Made by a program: the position numbers and the translations under genes. A stretch of DNA of 58,269 bases from Planctomycetota bacterium (GTDB taxonomy: Bacteria > Planctomycetota > Planctomycetia > Pirellulales > UBA1268), in assembly GCA_018970785.1 (NCBI GenBank), contig JAGWVR010000010.1, positions 1 through 58,269 of the forward strand, in the 5' to 3' direction. Positions within the stretch are counted from its first letter, which is position 1, and each line of letters opens with the position of its first letter. Below, in pieces: positions 19,893-28,799 of the stretch. Under the pieces are notes generated by a model. That model saw only the letters and a list, made by a program, of their open reading frames with translations, was not told the DNA's origin and ran no database searches.

Positions 19893-22800
19893 TCAACGCA
19901 GCGGGACCGGCACCCGCCACGCCTCGTCGAAGAACTCCGCGGCGACGATCCGCCCCGGTGCCAGGCCGTCGGGGGACGTGAGGAGGTCGATCACCGCCCA
20001 GTCGGGGAGCCGGGCGTTCTGCAGGGCATTGCTCTTGTCGTCCTCCTCGCGGAACGTGATTCCGCTGTTGAGCACGACATACCGACCGGGAGCGGCGGAG
20101 GAGGGCGGGGCGAGCGGGTTGGGCTGGATCAAGACCGGCACGTGCCGCGCCGCGGGAAACTTCCGCGCCGCGGGCGACCGCGGGGCGATCACCACCTCCC
20201 GCTCGTCCCACTCCAGCGGCAGGCCGGCGAGGACCTTGGCGACGAGGGGATTGGAGCGCGGGTCGCCGAACAGCACCAGGTGCTTTGCCGCGAGGAGCTC
20301 GGGGGTCACGTCGGCGGCGGCCACGACCGGCAGTTCGCCGCGAAACAGGTCGTGCCACCGCGCCGTGAAGTGCGCCAGTTCGCTCGCCACGAAGCCATCG
20401 ACCGCCGGGTGGAAGCCGGGCCCGGTCGGACCGACGACGACGAACGGGGAATTGAAGGCGTCGTCGATCGGGCCGGTGAGACCGGGGCGCTTGCGTTTCG
20501 CCGGGAGCGCCGCGGCGCTGCCGATCGCCCAGGCACCGTCGGGGCGGAGGCCCTCCCGGACGAGCATGACCCCGTCGGCGTCGCCGCGCCCCTCGAGCAC
20601 CGTGCCGTCGATGTCGATCCGGCAGGGGCCGTCGACCTCGCGGAGGCGCAGCGCCGTGATGTTCGCGGTCGTCACGTCGAGGTCGGCACGCGGCGCCGAA
20701 CGATCACGGACGGCGTCGACCCGCGCCGCCGCGCAGTGCTCGGCGAGGGCCACGGGCTCGACCCACCAGGCCCCGCCGTCGGCGAGCGTGGTCCCCGCCC
20801 AGTGGACGGTGTCCGGGCTCCGCGGCCGCCCCGCCGCCACGGCCGGGGCGAGGAACGCGGCGATCCGCGCCTTCGACGGCTCGTCGTATTTGTGGGCCAT
20901 CCCCGCGCCGATCACGTGGGGGAGTTCCCTGCCCTCGGCGGCGAGGGCCTCGACCATGATCTCGCTGGCGGCGCGCTGCCGGTCGACCTCGCCGGAGTAG
21001 GCGATCGCCGGCAGGTTGAGGAGATTGCGGACCACCGGCGGCACGTCGGTGAGCAGCCAGAGGCGCGCTTCCCACGGGGGCACGTCGGTGGCGGCCATCC
21101 CCATGAACCGCGCCGTGTCGACAAACCCGGCGCCGCCGTGGATCGCGCAGAACCGGTCGGTGCGCCGGGCGCCGATCCCCCACGCCCCCGCGCCCCCCAT
21201 CGAGAATCCGGCGAGGACGACGCGGTCGCGGTCGATCGGCCGCAGCGCGGAGAGCGCGTCGAGGGCCTCGAAGACGTCGGTCGTGCCCGGCCCCTTCCAG
21301 CCGTTGCAGTAGCGGCCGAAGGGCATGAGCACGATCGCGTCGGTGGGGAAGAACTCGCCGCTCTTGCGGCTCTTCTGCCAGAGGAAGTGGAGGTCGGTGT
21401 CGCGCTCGCCGCGGCCGTGGAGCCAGATCCACACCGGCGCCGGCCGCGCCGGATCGAGCCGGTCGGGCACGACGATCCCGTAGGGCTGCACGGAGCCGTC
21501 GAGGTTCGAGCGGAAACCGAGCGCGACCGGCCCGGTCTGCGTGCGCCACGGGGTGTTTCCGTCGGCCAACGCCGCGATCCGGGCCTCCGCCTCATCGAGC
21601 GCCCAGGTGGCGCGCGCCAGGTGCGTCGGCTCCCACCACTCACCGCAGTCGCGCGCGTAGTGCACCCCCTTGAGCAGCACCTCGACCTCGGCCCGTGCCT
21701 GCGGATCGCCCGGCGGCAGCGCCGCCAAGCGCTTCCCGAGCGCCGCGAGCCGATCGGGGACGGCCTGCCAGGCTGCCCGCGCCGGTTCGTCGAGCTTCGC
21801 CACCAGTTCGTCGAGCGCCGGCGCCACCGGCGGCAGCCGGCGCTCGATCGCCGCTCCCTGCCCCGGCTTGACCGCGGCCGGCGTCGCCGGATCGTCGGTC
21901 GTGGCCACCAGTTGCGACGGCGGCGGCTGGAACGACGCCTCGTGGGCGCGCGCGAGCTTCACCAGCCGCGCCGCCTCGTCCGGATGCGCGGCGGCGACGT
22001 CGAACCGCTCGCCGGGATCGACGGCGAGATCGTACAGCTGCGGCGGGTCGTGGCGGACCGGCGCCGGATCGCCATAGGCCCCCTGCGTCGCCAGGTGGGC
22101 CTTCCAGCGGCCGCTGCGCACGGCGAACAGCTGCTGGCCGCGGTAGTAATAAAAAGCCTCGCGCTCGACCGGCTCGTTGGCCACGAGCGCCTGCCGCAGG
22201 TCGACGCCGTCGATCGGCCGGTCGGCCGGGAGCGGCGCGCCGGCCAGGGCGGCCACGGTGGGGAGGATGTCGAGCATCGTCGCCACGCCGTGGTGGACCT
22301 GCCCCGGGGCAATCGTCCCCGGCCACCAGGCGATCGCCGGCACGCGCATCCCCCCCTCCCACGTGCTCCCCTTGCCGTCGCGGAGCAATCCTGCCGAGCC
22401 CCCCTGCTGGTTCATGATCAGCCAGGGGCCGTTGTCGCTCGAGAAGATGACCAGCGTCCGCTCGGCGAGGCCGCGCTCGCGGAGCGCCGCGAGGATCCGG
22501 CCGACGTTGGCGTCGAGCTCCTCGACGACGTCGCCATACAGCCCGCGCGGGCTTTTGCCGCGGAAGTCGGCCGAGGCGAACAGGGGCACGTGGGGAAACG
22601 ACAGCGGCACGTAGAGGAAGAACGGCCGCGCGGCATGGTCGCCGATGAAGGCGACGGCGTCGTCGACGGTGCGCGGCGTGAGCGTCGTCTGGTCGACGGG
22701 GCGGACGACCTCCTCGATCGCGTCGCCGGAGCCGCGGTAGACGCCGGCTTTCCACCACGCGGGCTGCGGGTCGGGTGAGCCCGACGCGCCGCGCGGGATC

Positions 22801-23309
22801 TGCCCGGCGGGGTCCATGTCGTTGGAATGGGGGAGGCCGACGAAGGCGTCGAACCCGTGCCGCGCGGGGGCGCCGGCGGGGTTGAGCGTGAAGTTGCCGA
22901 GGTGCCACTTGCCGAAGCAGCCGGTCGCGTAGCCGCGGCCGCGGAGCAGCTCCGCCAGCGTGATCTCGTCGTCGGGGAGGTGGCCGGTCGACTTCGTGCG
23001 GAGGACGCGGAACCGGTCGTGGCACATCCCGCTGCGGATCGGATAGCGCCCGGTGAGCAGCGCCGTCCGGCTCGGCGTGCAGACCTCGGCGGCCGAATAG
23101 AAATCGGTGAAGCGCATCCCCTCGGCGGCCATCCGGTCGAGGTGCGGGGTGCGGATCGTGGGGTGGCCGTAGCAGCCGAGGTCGCCGTAGCCGAGGTCGT
23201 CGGCGAGGATCACGACGACGTTGGGGGGCGTCTCGGCGGCACCGGCGGCCAGCGGCAGCCCGAGCCCGAGCGCGAGTGCCAGCGCCGACGTCACACGTGC
23301 GCGGATCAT
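19893..23309 (-). CDS. Secreted arylsulfatase fused to an esterase-type alpha/beta hydrolase
   Basis: This 1138-residue exported protein has a signal peptide (ALALALGLGLPLAAGA) and two catalytic modules. Residues about 28-450 are a type I sulfatase: metal ligands in ILADDLGYGD (D37, D38) and the C77-T-P-S-R formylglycine signature, followed by LLTGRYPIRSG. A helical linker follows. Residues about 610-800 are a prolyl-oligopeptidase/esterase-like hydrolase with PVWIWLHGRG and the nucleophile elbow GFSMGG (S703). The remaining 340 residues resemble the beta-rich C-terminal part of planctomycete secreted hydrolases. The ATG at 23309 was chosen for the signal peptide; the frame is open further upstream without conserved sequence. 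The likely role is desulfation and de-esterification of sulfated polysaccharides. Confidence 0.9.
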   Translation of the reverse strand: MIRARVTSALALALGLGLPLAAGAAETPPNVVVILADDLGYGDLGCYGHPTIRTPHLDRMAAEGMRFTDFYSAAEVCTPSRTALLTGRYPIRSGMCHDRFRVLRTKSTGHLPDDEITLAELLRGRGYATGCFGKWHLGNFTLNPAGAPARHGFDAFVGLPHSNDMDPAGQIPRGASGSPDPQPAWWKAGVYRGSGDAIEEVVRPVDQTTLTPRTVDDAVAFIGDHAARPFFLYVPLSFPHVPLFASADFRGKSPRGLYGDVVEELDANVGRILAALRERGLAERTLVIFSSDNGPWLIMNQQGGSAGLLRDGKGSTWEGGMRVPAIAWWPGTIAPGQVHHGVATMLDILPTVAALAGAPLPADRPIDGVDLRQALVANEPVEREAFYYYRGQQLFAVRSGRWKAHLATQGAYGDPAPVRHDPPQLYDLAVDPGERFDVAAAHPDEAARLVKLARAHEASFQPPPSQLVATTDDPATPAAVKPGQGAAIERRLPPVAPALDELVAKLDEPARAAWQAVPDRLAALGKRLAALPPGDPQARAEVEVLLKGVHYARDCGEWWEPTHLARATWALDEAEARIAALADGNTPWRTQTGPVALGFRSNLDGSVQPYGIVVPDRLDPARPAPVWIWLHGRGERDTDLHFLWQKSRKSGEFFPTDAIVLMPFGRYCNGWKGPGTTDVFEALDALSALRPIDRDRVVLAGFSMGGAGAWGIGARRTDRFCAIHGGAGFVDTARFMGMAATDVPPWEARLWLLTDVPPVVRNLLNLPAIAYSGEVDRQRAASEIMVEALAAEGRELPHVIGAGMAHKYDEPSKARIAAFLAPAVAAGRPRSPDTVHWAGTTLADGGAWWVEPVALAEHCAAARVDAVRDRSAPRADLDVTTANITALRLREVDGPCRIDIDGTVLEGRGDADGVMLVREGLRPDGAWAIGSAAALPAKRKRPGLTGPIDDAFNSPFVVVGPTGPGFHPAVDGFVASELAHFTARWHDLFRGELPVVAAADVTPELLAAKHLVLFGDPRSNPLVAKVLAGLPLEWDEREVVIAPRSPAARKFPAARHVPVLIQPNPLAPPSSAAPGRYVVLNSGITFREEDDKSNALQNARLPDWAVIDLLTSPDGLAPGRIVAAEFFDEAWRVPVPLR

Positions 23310-23625
23310 GTTCGGCTTTCGATGGGGGAAGTGAGCGACCGCGGTCCACGCCGGCTGCGAGCATGCCCCAGTCGATCCCGTTCCGCAACGTGCCCGGAGC
23401 GCGGCGGTCTGCCCCGAGCACGGCGCGACGACGCTCCTCACCGAGAACGGCGATTTCGCCCGTTTCGACGGAATCACGCCGCTCCCGCGCGTCGCCTTCG
23501 CCTCCGCGTGGCGTCCGGAGGCCAGCGGTGGCCCTGGAACCGCCCCGGCCGCTTGCGTCGAGTTCCGGCGGCGGGCGACAATCGCCGGGTGGATCGCGGA
23601 CGGAGCACCTCCGGGGGACGACGGC
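23310..23625. other. Divergent intergenic region between sulfatase and frr
   Basis: These 316 bases must hold promoters for both genes. A weak match TTGCGT (23553-23558) and GACAAT (23577-23582) with 18-base spacing could serve frr. No gene or clear hairpin is seen. Confidence 0.4.
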
Positions 23626-24186
23626 ATGCCGGTCGATGACATCCTTTTGGATGCCGAGGAGCGGATGGAGAAGGCGGTCGACGTGTTCCGCCACGCCCTG
23701 ACCGGGATCCGCACCGGGCGGGCCAATCCCGGCCTCGTCGACTCGCTGCGCGTCGAGGTCTACGGCTCGCCGACGCCGATCAAGGCGCTGGCGAGCGTCG
23801 GCGCCCCGGAGCCCAACCAGATCGTCGTCCGCCCGTTCGACCCGGGCACGATCAAGGACATCGAGAAGGCGCTGCGGGCCAGTGATCTGGGCTTCAATCC
23901 GCAGAGCGACGGCCGCGTCATCCGGATCATCGTGCCGGCGCTGTCGACCGACGTGCGCCGGAAGATGGGGGCGCGGATCAAGGAATTGGCCGAAGAGGCC
24001 CGGGTCGCGATCCGCAACGTCCGCCGCGATGCCAACAAGGCGGCCGACACCGAGCAGGCCGACGGCGGCCTCACCGAGGACGACTGCAAGGGGGCCAAGG
24101 ACGAGGTCCAGGAGCTCACCAAACGCTTCGAGGCCCGGGTCGGCGACCTGGCGAAGACGAAGGAAGCGGAAGTGATGGAGGAGTGA
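23626..24186 (+). CDS. frr: Ribosome recycling factor
   Basis: RRF releases ribosomes from mRNA after termination, together with EF-G. The 186 residues cover the whole family: the N-terminal helix with RMEKAVDVFRHALTGIRTGR, the domain II entry YGSPTPIKALASVGAPEPN, then the C-terminal helices DVRRKMGARIKELAEEARVA and IRNVRRDANK. Length is standard. The ATG at 23626 is the family start. The gene is not next to pyrH as in the common rpsB-tsf-pyrH-frr order, and instead precedes an ABC gene by 9 bases, so it may share a transcript with the exporter cluster. Confidence 0.97.
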   Translation: MPVDDILLDAEERMEKAVDVFRHALTGIRTGRANPGLVDSLRVEVYGSPTPIKALASVGAPEPNQIVVRPFDPGTIKDIEKALRASDLGFNPQSDGRVIRIIVPALSTDVRRKMGARIKELAEEARVAIRNVRRDANKAADTEQADGGLTEDDCKGAKDEVQELTKRFEARVGDLAKTKEAEVMEE

Positions 24187-24195
24187 CCGGCCGCG

Positions 24196-25170
24196 ATGAG
24201 CGTTCCCCGCGCCGGTGACAATCCCACCCCGTTTCCACCGTTGGTGGTCGACGGGCTCGTGAAGCGGTATGGATCGCGGACGGTGCTCGACAGCGTGTCG
24301 CTCGAGGTCCGGCAAGGGATCACCGGCCTGGTGGGCCCCAACGGTGCCGGAAAGAGCACGCTCGTCCGCGCGATCCTCGGCCTGGTCCGGCTCGAGGCGG
24401 GGCGGGTGCGGGTGTTCGGGCGCGATCCGTATCGCGAGCCGCACACCGTGCGGCAGCGGCTCGGCGTGGTGCCGGAGGACGAGTGCTCGATCCCGGGGCT
24501 GTCGGGGGTGGAAATGGTCTGCTACGCCGCCCGGCTCTCCGGCCTTCCCGGCACCGAGGCCCTGCGCCGCGCCCACGAGGTGCTCGACTGGTGCGACGCC
24601 GGCCAGGAGCGCTACCGGCCGGTGGAGACGCTCAGCGTCGGGATGAAGCAGAAGGTGTCGTTCGCCGCGGCGATCGTCCACGACCCCGACCTCGTGATCC
24701 TCGACGAGCCCACCAACGGCCTCGACCCGATCGAACGCCGGGCGATGCTCGGCCGCCTCGTGACGCTCACGCGCCGGCACGGCAAGACGGTGATCGTCTC
24801 GACCCACGTCCTCCCCGACGTCGAGTCGATCTGCGACGACATCGTCGTCCTCTCGCAGGGGCGCGTCTGCCTGACCGGGGCGATCGCCGACCTCACCGGC
24901 ACCGGCCGGCCGGAATACCGCCTCGTCGCCGACGGCGACCAGGAGGCGCTGGTGGCGAGCCTCGCCCGGCACGGGCTCGTGGCACGGACGGCCGACGAGC
25001 CGACCGGGCTCGAGCTGCGGGTCGACGCGACGCGCCCGGAGCGCCTCGGAGCGGTCTGGGCCGCGGCCCGCGACGCGGCGACACGGGTCAGGCAGTTCGA
25101 GCCGGTGCGGCGGCCGCTCGAGGAGGTGTTCGTGGCAGCACTGCGGGAGGCCGATCATGCCGCTCCATGA
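24196..25170 (+). CDS. ABC transporter ATP-binding protein (pair 1)
   Basis: This 324-residue ABC-2-type ATPase energises the permease encoded next to it. Walker A is GPNGAGKS, the signature is LSVGMKQK, Walker B is LVILDEPTNGLDP and the switch histidine is in STHVLPDVES. A region of about 90 residues after the switch is typical of NatA/CcmA-like exporters with a C-terminal accessory domain. The ATG lies 9 bases after frr, and the 3' end overlaps the permease gene by 14 bases, implying translational coupling. The substrate is unknown. Confidence 0.92.
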   Translation: MSVPRAGDNPTPFPPLVVDGLVKRYGSRTVLDSVSLEVRQGITGLVGPNGAGKSTLVRAILGLVRLEAGRVRVFGRDPYREPHTVRQRLGVVPEDECSIPGLSGVEMVCYAARLSGLPGTEALRRAHEVLDWCDAGQERYRPVETLSVGMKQKVSFAAAIVHDPDLVILDEPTNGLDPIERRAMLGRLVTLTRRHGKTVIVSTHVLPDVESICDDIVVLSQGRVCLTGAIADLTGTGRPEYRLVADGDQEALVASLARHGLVARTADEPTGLELRVDATRPERLGAVWAAARDAATRVRQFEPVRRPLEEVFVAALREADHAAP

Positions 25171-26287
25171 CGTCGGCTACCGCCCGTGGCGCGGCCGAGT
25201 GGCGACCGGTTCGGCCGCCGGGGTGATCGCCCTGACGGGCATCAAGCTGGCCTGGAAGAGCCGCTGGCTGAGGCGCGCGGTGCTGTTCGCCTGGACGCCC
25301 GGCATCGTGTTCGCGTTCGCGTTCTTCGCCTTCGAGCAGGCCGTCGAGGACGGCCTCCTCGGGCCGATGCGCCCCCGGCTGCGGCTCGACCAGGCGATCG
25401 ACAACATCGGCGCCCTCGGCACCGTGATCGCCAACGCCCTCGCCGGCCGCCCCTCGGCCAACGGCCCCACGACCGACGAGCTCCGCCACATCGTCTGGTC
25501 GCGGCTGCTGCTGGCGTTCATGCGCGCTCCGCAGGCGCTGCTCCTGGCGATCGTGGTCGGGCTGGTGGCCCCGGCGTTGGTTTCGCGCGACCTGCGTGCC
25601 AAGGCCTGGCTGGTGTACTTCACCCGGCCGGTCCGGGAGATCGACTACATCGTCGGAAAACTCGTCGTCCTCGCCATGCTCGTGGCGGCGATCACGATGC
25701 TGCCGGCCTTGGCGCTGTGGGTGCTCGGCGTCCTCGTCAGCCCCAGCCTCCAGGTCGTGCTGACGACCTGGGACTTGCCGCTGCGGATCGTCATCTCGGC
25801 GCTGACCCTCGCCCTGCCGACGGTGTTGATGGCCTTGGCCTACTCGTCGCTGACGCTGGAGAGCCGGATCGCCAGCTTCGCCTGGTTCGCCACCTGGGGT
25901 GCCTGCTGGGTCGCCCACGGAGCCCTCACCACCGCCGACATGATGGCCGCCGAAGCGGTCGACCGGGTGGAAGCGTCCGCGTACTCCACGGCCATGCCCC
26001 TCGACGACGACCTGGAGCAGCGGTCGTTCCCGGGCCGCGCACCGCTGCGCCGGCGGCCACCGCCCGAGCCGTTGCAGTGGTTGCGGCGTGCCGGCGGGAC
26101 CGACGCCCGGCCCGACCGCTGGGCGTGGCTGTCCCCGTACCATGCCCTGGGCGTGGTCCAGGCGGCGGTGTTCGGGATCGAACGCCGGCCGGACGTGATC
26201 ATTCCCCCGGTCCTGTCGCTGTCGGTGCTGTCCCTCGTCGCCGGCGCGGTGCTCGTCAACAGGGTCGGGGCTCCGGCGCGCGTCTGA
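25157..26287 (+). CDS. ABC-2-type permease (pair 1)
   Basis: This is the membrane partner of the preceding ATPase. The 376 residues carry about six hydrophobic helices. The N-terminus MPLHDVGYRPWRG matches a recurrent planctomycete ABC permease start (HDxGYRxW). The FTRPVREIDYIVGKLVVLAML segment is the ABC-2 permease hallmark between helices. The gene overlaps the ATPase by 14 bases. Helices at the C-terminal end (PVLSLSVLSLVAGAVLVNRV) complete the fold. An exporter is expected, but the substrate is not determinable. Confidence 0.85.
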   Translation: MPLHDVGYRPWRGRVATGSAAGVIALTGIKLAWKSRWLRRAVLFAWTPGIVFAFAFFAFEQAVEDGLLGPMRPRLRLDQAIDNIGALGTVIANALAGRPSANGPTTDELRHIVWSRLLLAFMRAPQALLLAIVVGLVAPALVSRDLRAKAWLVYFTRPVREIDYIVGKLVVLAMLVAAITMLPALALWVLGVLVSPSLQVVLTTWDLPLRIVISALTLALPTVLMALAYSSLTLESRIASFAWFATWGACWVAHGALTTADMMAAEAVDRVEASAYSTAMPLDDDLEQRSFPGRAPLRRRPPPEPLQWLRRAGGTDARPDRWAWLSPYHALGVVQAAVFGIERRPDVIIPPVLSLSVLSLVAGAVLVNRVGAPARV

Positions 26288-26348
26288 CAGACCCCCACTG
26301 CGATCGCCGGCCCGGCGCCGGAAGCCCAGCCACCCGCGGTCCCGACCG

Positions 26349-27278
26349 ATGCTCCACTTCCACCACGTCACCAAGCTCTACGGGACGGTGATCGGCGTCA
26401 ACGACGTGACCGTCGACCTCGGGCAGGGGGCCCACGGGCTCCTCGGGCCCAACGGCGCGGGGAAGACCACGTTCATCGGCCTGGTGACCGGCCAACTCCG
26501 GCCGTCGATGGGCCGGGTCGAGGTGTTCGGCGAAGCGCCGTTCAACAACGACCGGGTCCTCCGCCGCATCGGCTACTGCCCCGCCTCCGACATCACCGAG
26601 CGCCGGGCGACGCCGCTGGAGTGGGTCCGGTACCTTCTCCGGCTCTCCGGGTTCTCGGTCGCCGACGCGGCGATCCGCGCGGAGCGGACACTGGCGCGGG
26701 TCGGGCTCCGCGAGGCGGCCGGACGGCCGCTGGGGACGCTCTCCAAGGGGATGCGGCAGCGTGCCAAGCTCGCCGGCGCGATCGCCCACGAGCCCGATCT
26801 GCTCGTCCTCGACGAGCCGTTCGTCGGCCTCGATCCCGTCGCCCGCCACGATCTGGTCGCGCTGGTCCGTGACTGGGCACGGGAGCGGTCGCTGCTGGTG
26901 GCCAGCCACCTGCTCCACGAGATCGAGGCCCTCCATGCCGGCCTGGCGGTGATCCTCGGCGGGAGGATGGTGGCCAGCGGATCGGTCGCCGAGATCGCGG
27001 CGCTGGTCGATTCGCTGCCGATCGAGCTGGTCGTGCACTGCGACGACCCCCGGCGGCTCGCCGCGCGGCTCATCGGCCTCGACGCCTGCTCCGGGCTGCG
27101 GCTCGAAGACTCGGGGGCGATCGCGATCTCCACGCGGGCCCCCGACATCGTCAGCGCGGCGGTCGCCGCCGCCGCCGCCGACGGGATCACGGTGGCATCG
27201 CTCGTCCCCGCCGACAGGTCGCTCGAGGGCCTGTTCTCGCGCCTCGTGCAACTCCACCGGGGTACCGCCTCGTCATGA
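26349..27278 (+). CDS. ABC transporter ATP-binding protein (pair 2)
   Basis: This 309-residue ATPase has Walker A GPNGAGKT, the variant signature LSKGMRQR, Walker B LLVLDEPFVGLDP and the switch SHLLHEIEAL. The C-terminal extension of about 90 residues resembles that of pair 1, so the two are probably related by duplication. It starts 61 bases after permease 1, and its stop overlaps the ATG of permease 2 by 4 bases (ATGA). The substrate is unknown. Confidence 0.92.
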   Translation: MLHFHHVTKLYGTVIGVNDVTVDLGQGAHGLLGPNGAGKTTFIGLVTGQLRPSMGRVEVFGEAPFNNDRVLRRIGYCPASDITERRATPLEWVRYLLRLSGFSVADAAIRAERTLARVGLREAAGRPLGTLSKGMRQRAKLAGAIAHEPDLLVLDEPFVGLDPVARHDLVALVRDWARERSLLVASHLLHEIEALHAGLAVILGGRMVASGSVAEIAALVDSLPIELVVHCDDPRRLAARLIGLDACSGLRLEDSGAIAISTRAPDIVSAAVAAAAADGITVASLVPADRSLEGLFSRLVQLHRGTASS

Positions 27279-28060
27279 ACGGCTGGCGCGACACGCTCGA
27301 TGCCACGCTCGCCGTCGCCGGCTTCCAGCTGGCGCGGCTGCGGACGGCGCCCCGTCTGGCGCTGGCGGCGCTGGGCGTGGCCTTTCCGGCGCTGGTGGTC
27401 CTCGCGGTCCGCCGCGCGGTGCGCGGCGATCCCGACCGCGACGTCTGGGCGGTGCTGCTCTATGCGTTGGTGCCGGAAGCGGTCTGCATGCTGGGGTTGC
27501 TGGTGACGATGTGCCCGGCGGTCGCCGACGAGCTGGAGCGCGGCACCTGGGTCCATGTCGCCACCCGTCCCGGTGGCCGCCGGGCGCTGGTCCTGGGCAC
27601 GTTCCTCGCCTCGGTCGTGTGGACCTCGACGATCGGCGTGCTGGCGCTGGTGGTGGCGGTCATCGTCGGCGGGATGAGCGAGCCGCTGGGGCTGATCCTG
27701 GTGTTCACCGGGTTGGTCGTGGTCTCGAGCGTCGGGCGCGGGGCGCTGTTCGCGCTGCCGGCGGTGGTGATGCCCAGCCGGGCGCTGGTCGCCAGCGTCG
27801 GCGTGGCGGTGGTCGTCGAGTACCTCGCCGGGTTCCTCCCCGCGATCGTCAACCAGGCGACCGTCAGCCTCCGGCTGCGCAGCCTGCTGGTCCAGGGGAT
27901 GGCCTGGCAGCAGAAGATCCCCGCCCAGCTGAAGCTGATCGTCGATCCGCAGCCGGCATGGGTCCAGTGCGGCGCGGTGGTCGTCCTCGCCGTCGTCCTC
28001 CTCACCGTGGCGATCGTGATCCTCGAGCGCCGGCAGTTTCCGCCGAGCGAGGAGGGGTAG
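27275..28060 (+). CDS. ABC-2-type permease (pair 2)
   Basis: This 261-residue hydrophobic protein has about six transmembrane helices (LALAALGVAFPALVVLAVR, AVLLYALVPEAVCMLGLLVT and others). The motif ADELERGTWVHVATRPGGRR between helices 2 and 3 is the ABC-2 coupling loop, where the ATPase docks. It is translationally coupled to the ATPase upstream and separated by one base from the next ATPase start, so all six ABC genes probably form one transcript. Confidence 0.85.
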   Translation: MNGWRDTLDATLAVAGFQLARLRTAPRLALAALGVAFPALVVLAVRRAVRGDPDRDVWAVLLYALVPEAVCMLGLLVTMCPAVADELERGTWVHVATRPGGRRALVLGTFLASVVWTSTIGVLALVVAVIVGGMSEPLGLILVFTGLVVVSSVGRGALFALPAVVMPSRALVASVGVAVVVEYLAGFLPAIVNQATVSLRLRSLLVQGMAWQQKIPAQLKLIVDPQPAWVQCGAVVVLAVVLLTVAIVILERRQFPPSEEG

Positions 28061-28061
28061 C

Positions 28062-28799
28062 GTGATCGTGGTCCGCGACCTGGTGAAGCACTACCGCGCC
28101 GGCGACGGCAGCGTCGTCCGCGCCGTCGACGGCGTCTCGTTCGCCGTCGAGCCCGGCGAGATGGTCGGCCTGCTGGGGGCCAACGGGGCCGGCAAGACGA
28201 CGACCCTCCGCGTGCTGGCGACGCTCCTGGCGCCGACGGCGGGCACGGCCTCGGTCGCCGGCTGCGATGCCAGCGCCGACCCCGTCGCCGTCCGCCGTCG
28301 TCTCGGCTACGTCTCCGCCACCACCGGCGTCCCCGACCGGCTCACGCCGCGGGAGATCTTCGGCTCGTTCGGCCGTCTCCACGGGCTCGATGGCGCGGCG
28401 CTGGCCGACCGGGTCGACCGGCTCGTCGCCGCCCTCGGCCTGGGTGCCTGCGCCGACCGCCCCGCCGGCCGGCTGTCGTCGGGGCAGCGGCAGCGTGTCT
28501 CGGTCGGCCGGGCGCTGGTCCACGACCCGCCGGCCCTGGTCCTCGACGAACCGACCAGCGCCCTCGACGTGATCGGGGCGCGCGACCTGCTCGACATCCT
28601 CACCGGACTGCGCGACGCCGGTCACGCGATCCTCGTCTCCACCCACCGGCTCCACGAGATCGAACGGCGCTGCGACCGGTTCGTGGTGATCCACGGCGGC
28701 CGGGTGGTCGCGGCGGGCACCCGCGACGAGCTCGTCGGCCCGGGGGGTGACCTCGAACAGGCGTTCTTCGCCGCCGTCTCCGCCGCGGGGGCGCGATGA
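28062..28799 (+). CDS. ABC transporter ATP-binding protein, NatA-like (pair 3)
   Basis: This 245-residue ATPase carries the Walker A motif GANGAGKT, signature LSSGQRQR, Walker B ALVLDEPTSALDV and switch STHRLHEIER. Similarity to NatA (sodium extrusion ATPase) is suggested by its short length and by the permease-protease partner, which has the NatB-like layout. It starts with GTG at 28062, one base after the previous stop codon ends, and overlaps the next gene by 4 bases. Sodium export is only one possibility. Confidence 0.9.
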   Translation: MIVVRDLVKHYRAGDGSVVRAVDGVSFAVEPGEMVGLLGANGAGKTTTLRVLATLLAPTAGTASVAGCDASADPVAVRRRLGYVSATTGVPDRLTPREIFGSFGRLHGLDGAALADRVDRLVAALGLGACADRPAGRLSSGQRQRVSVGRALVHDPPALVLDEPTSALDVIGARDLLDILTGLRDAGHAILVSTHRLHEIERRCDRFVVIHGGRVVAAGTRDELVGPGGDLEQAFFAAVSAAGAR

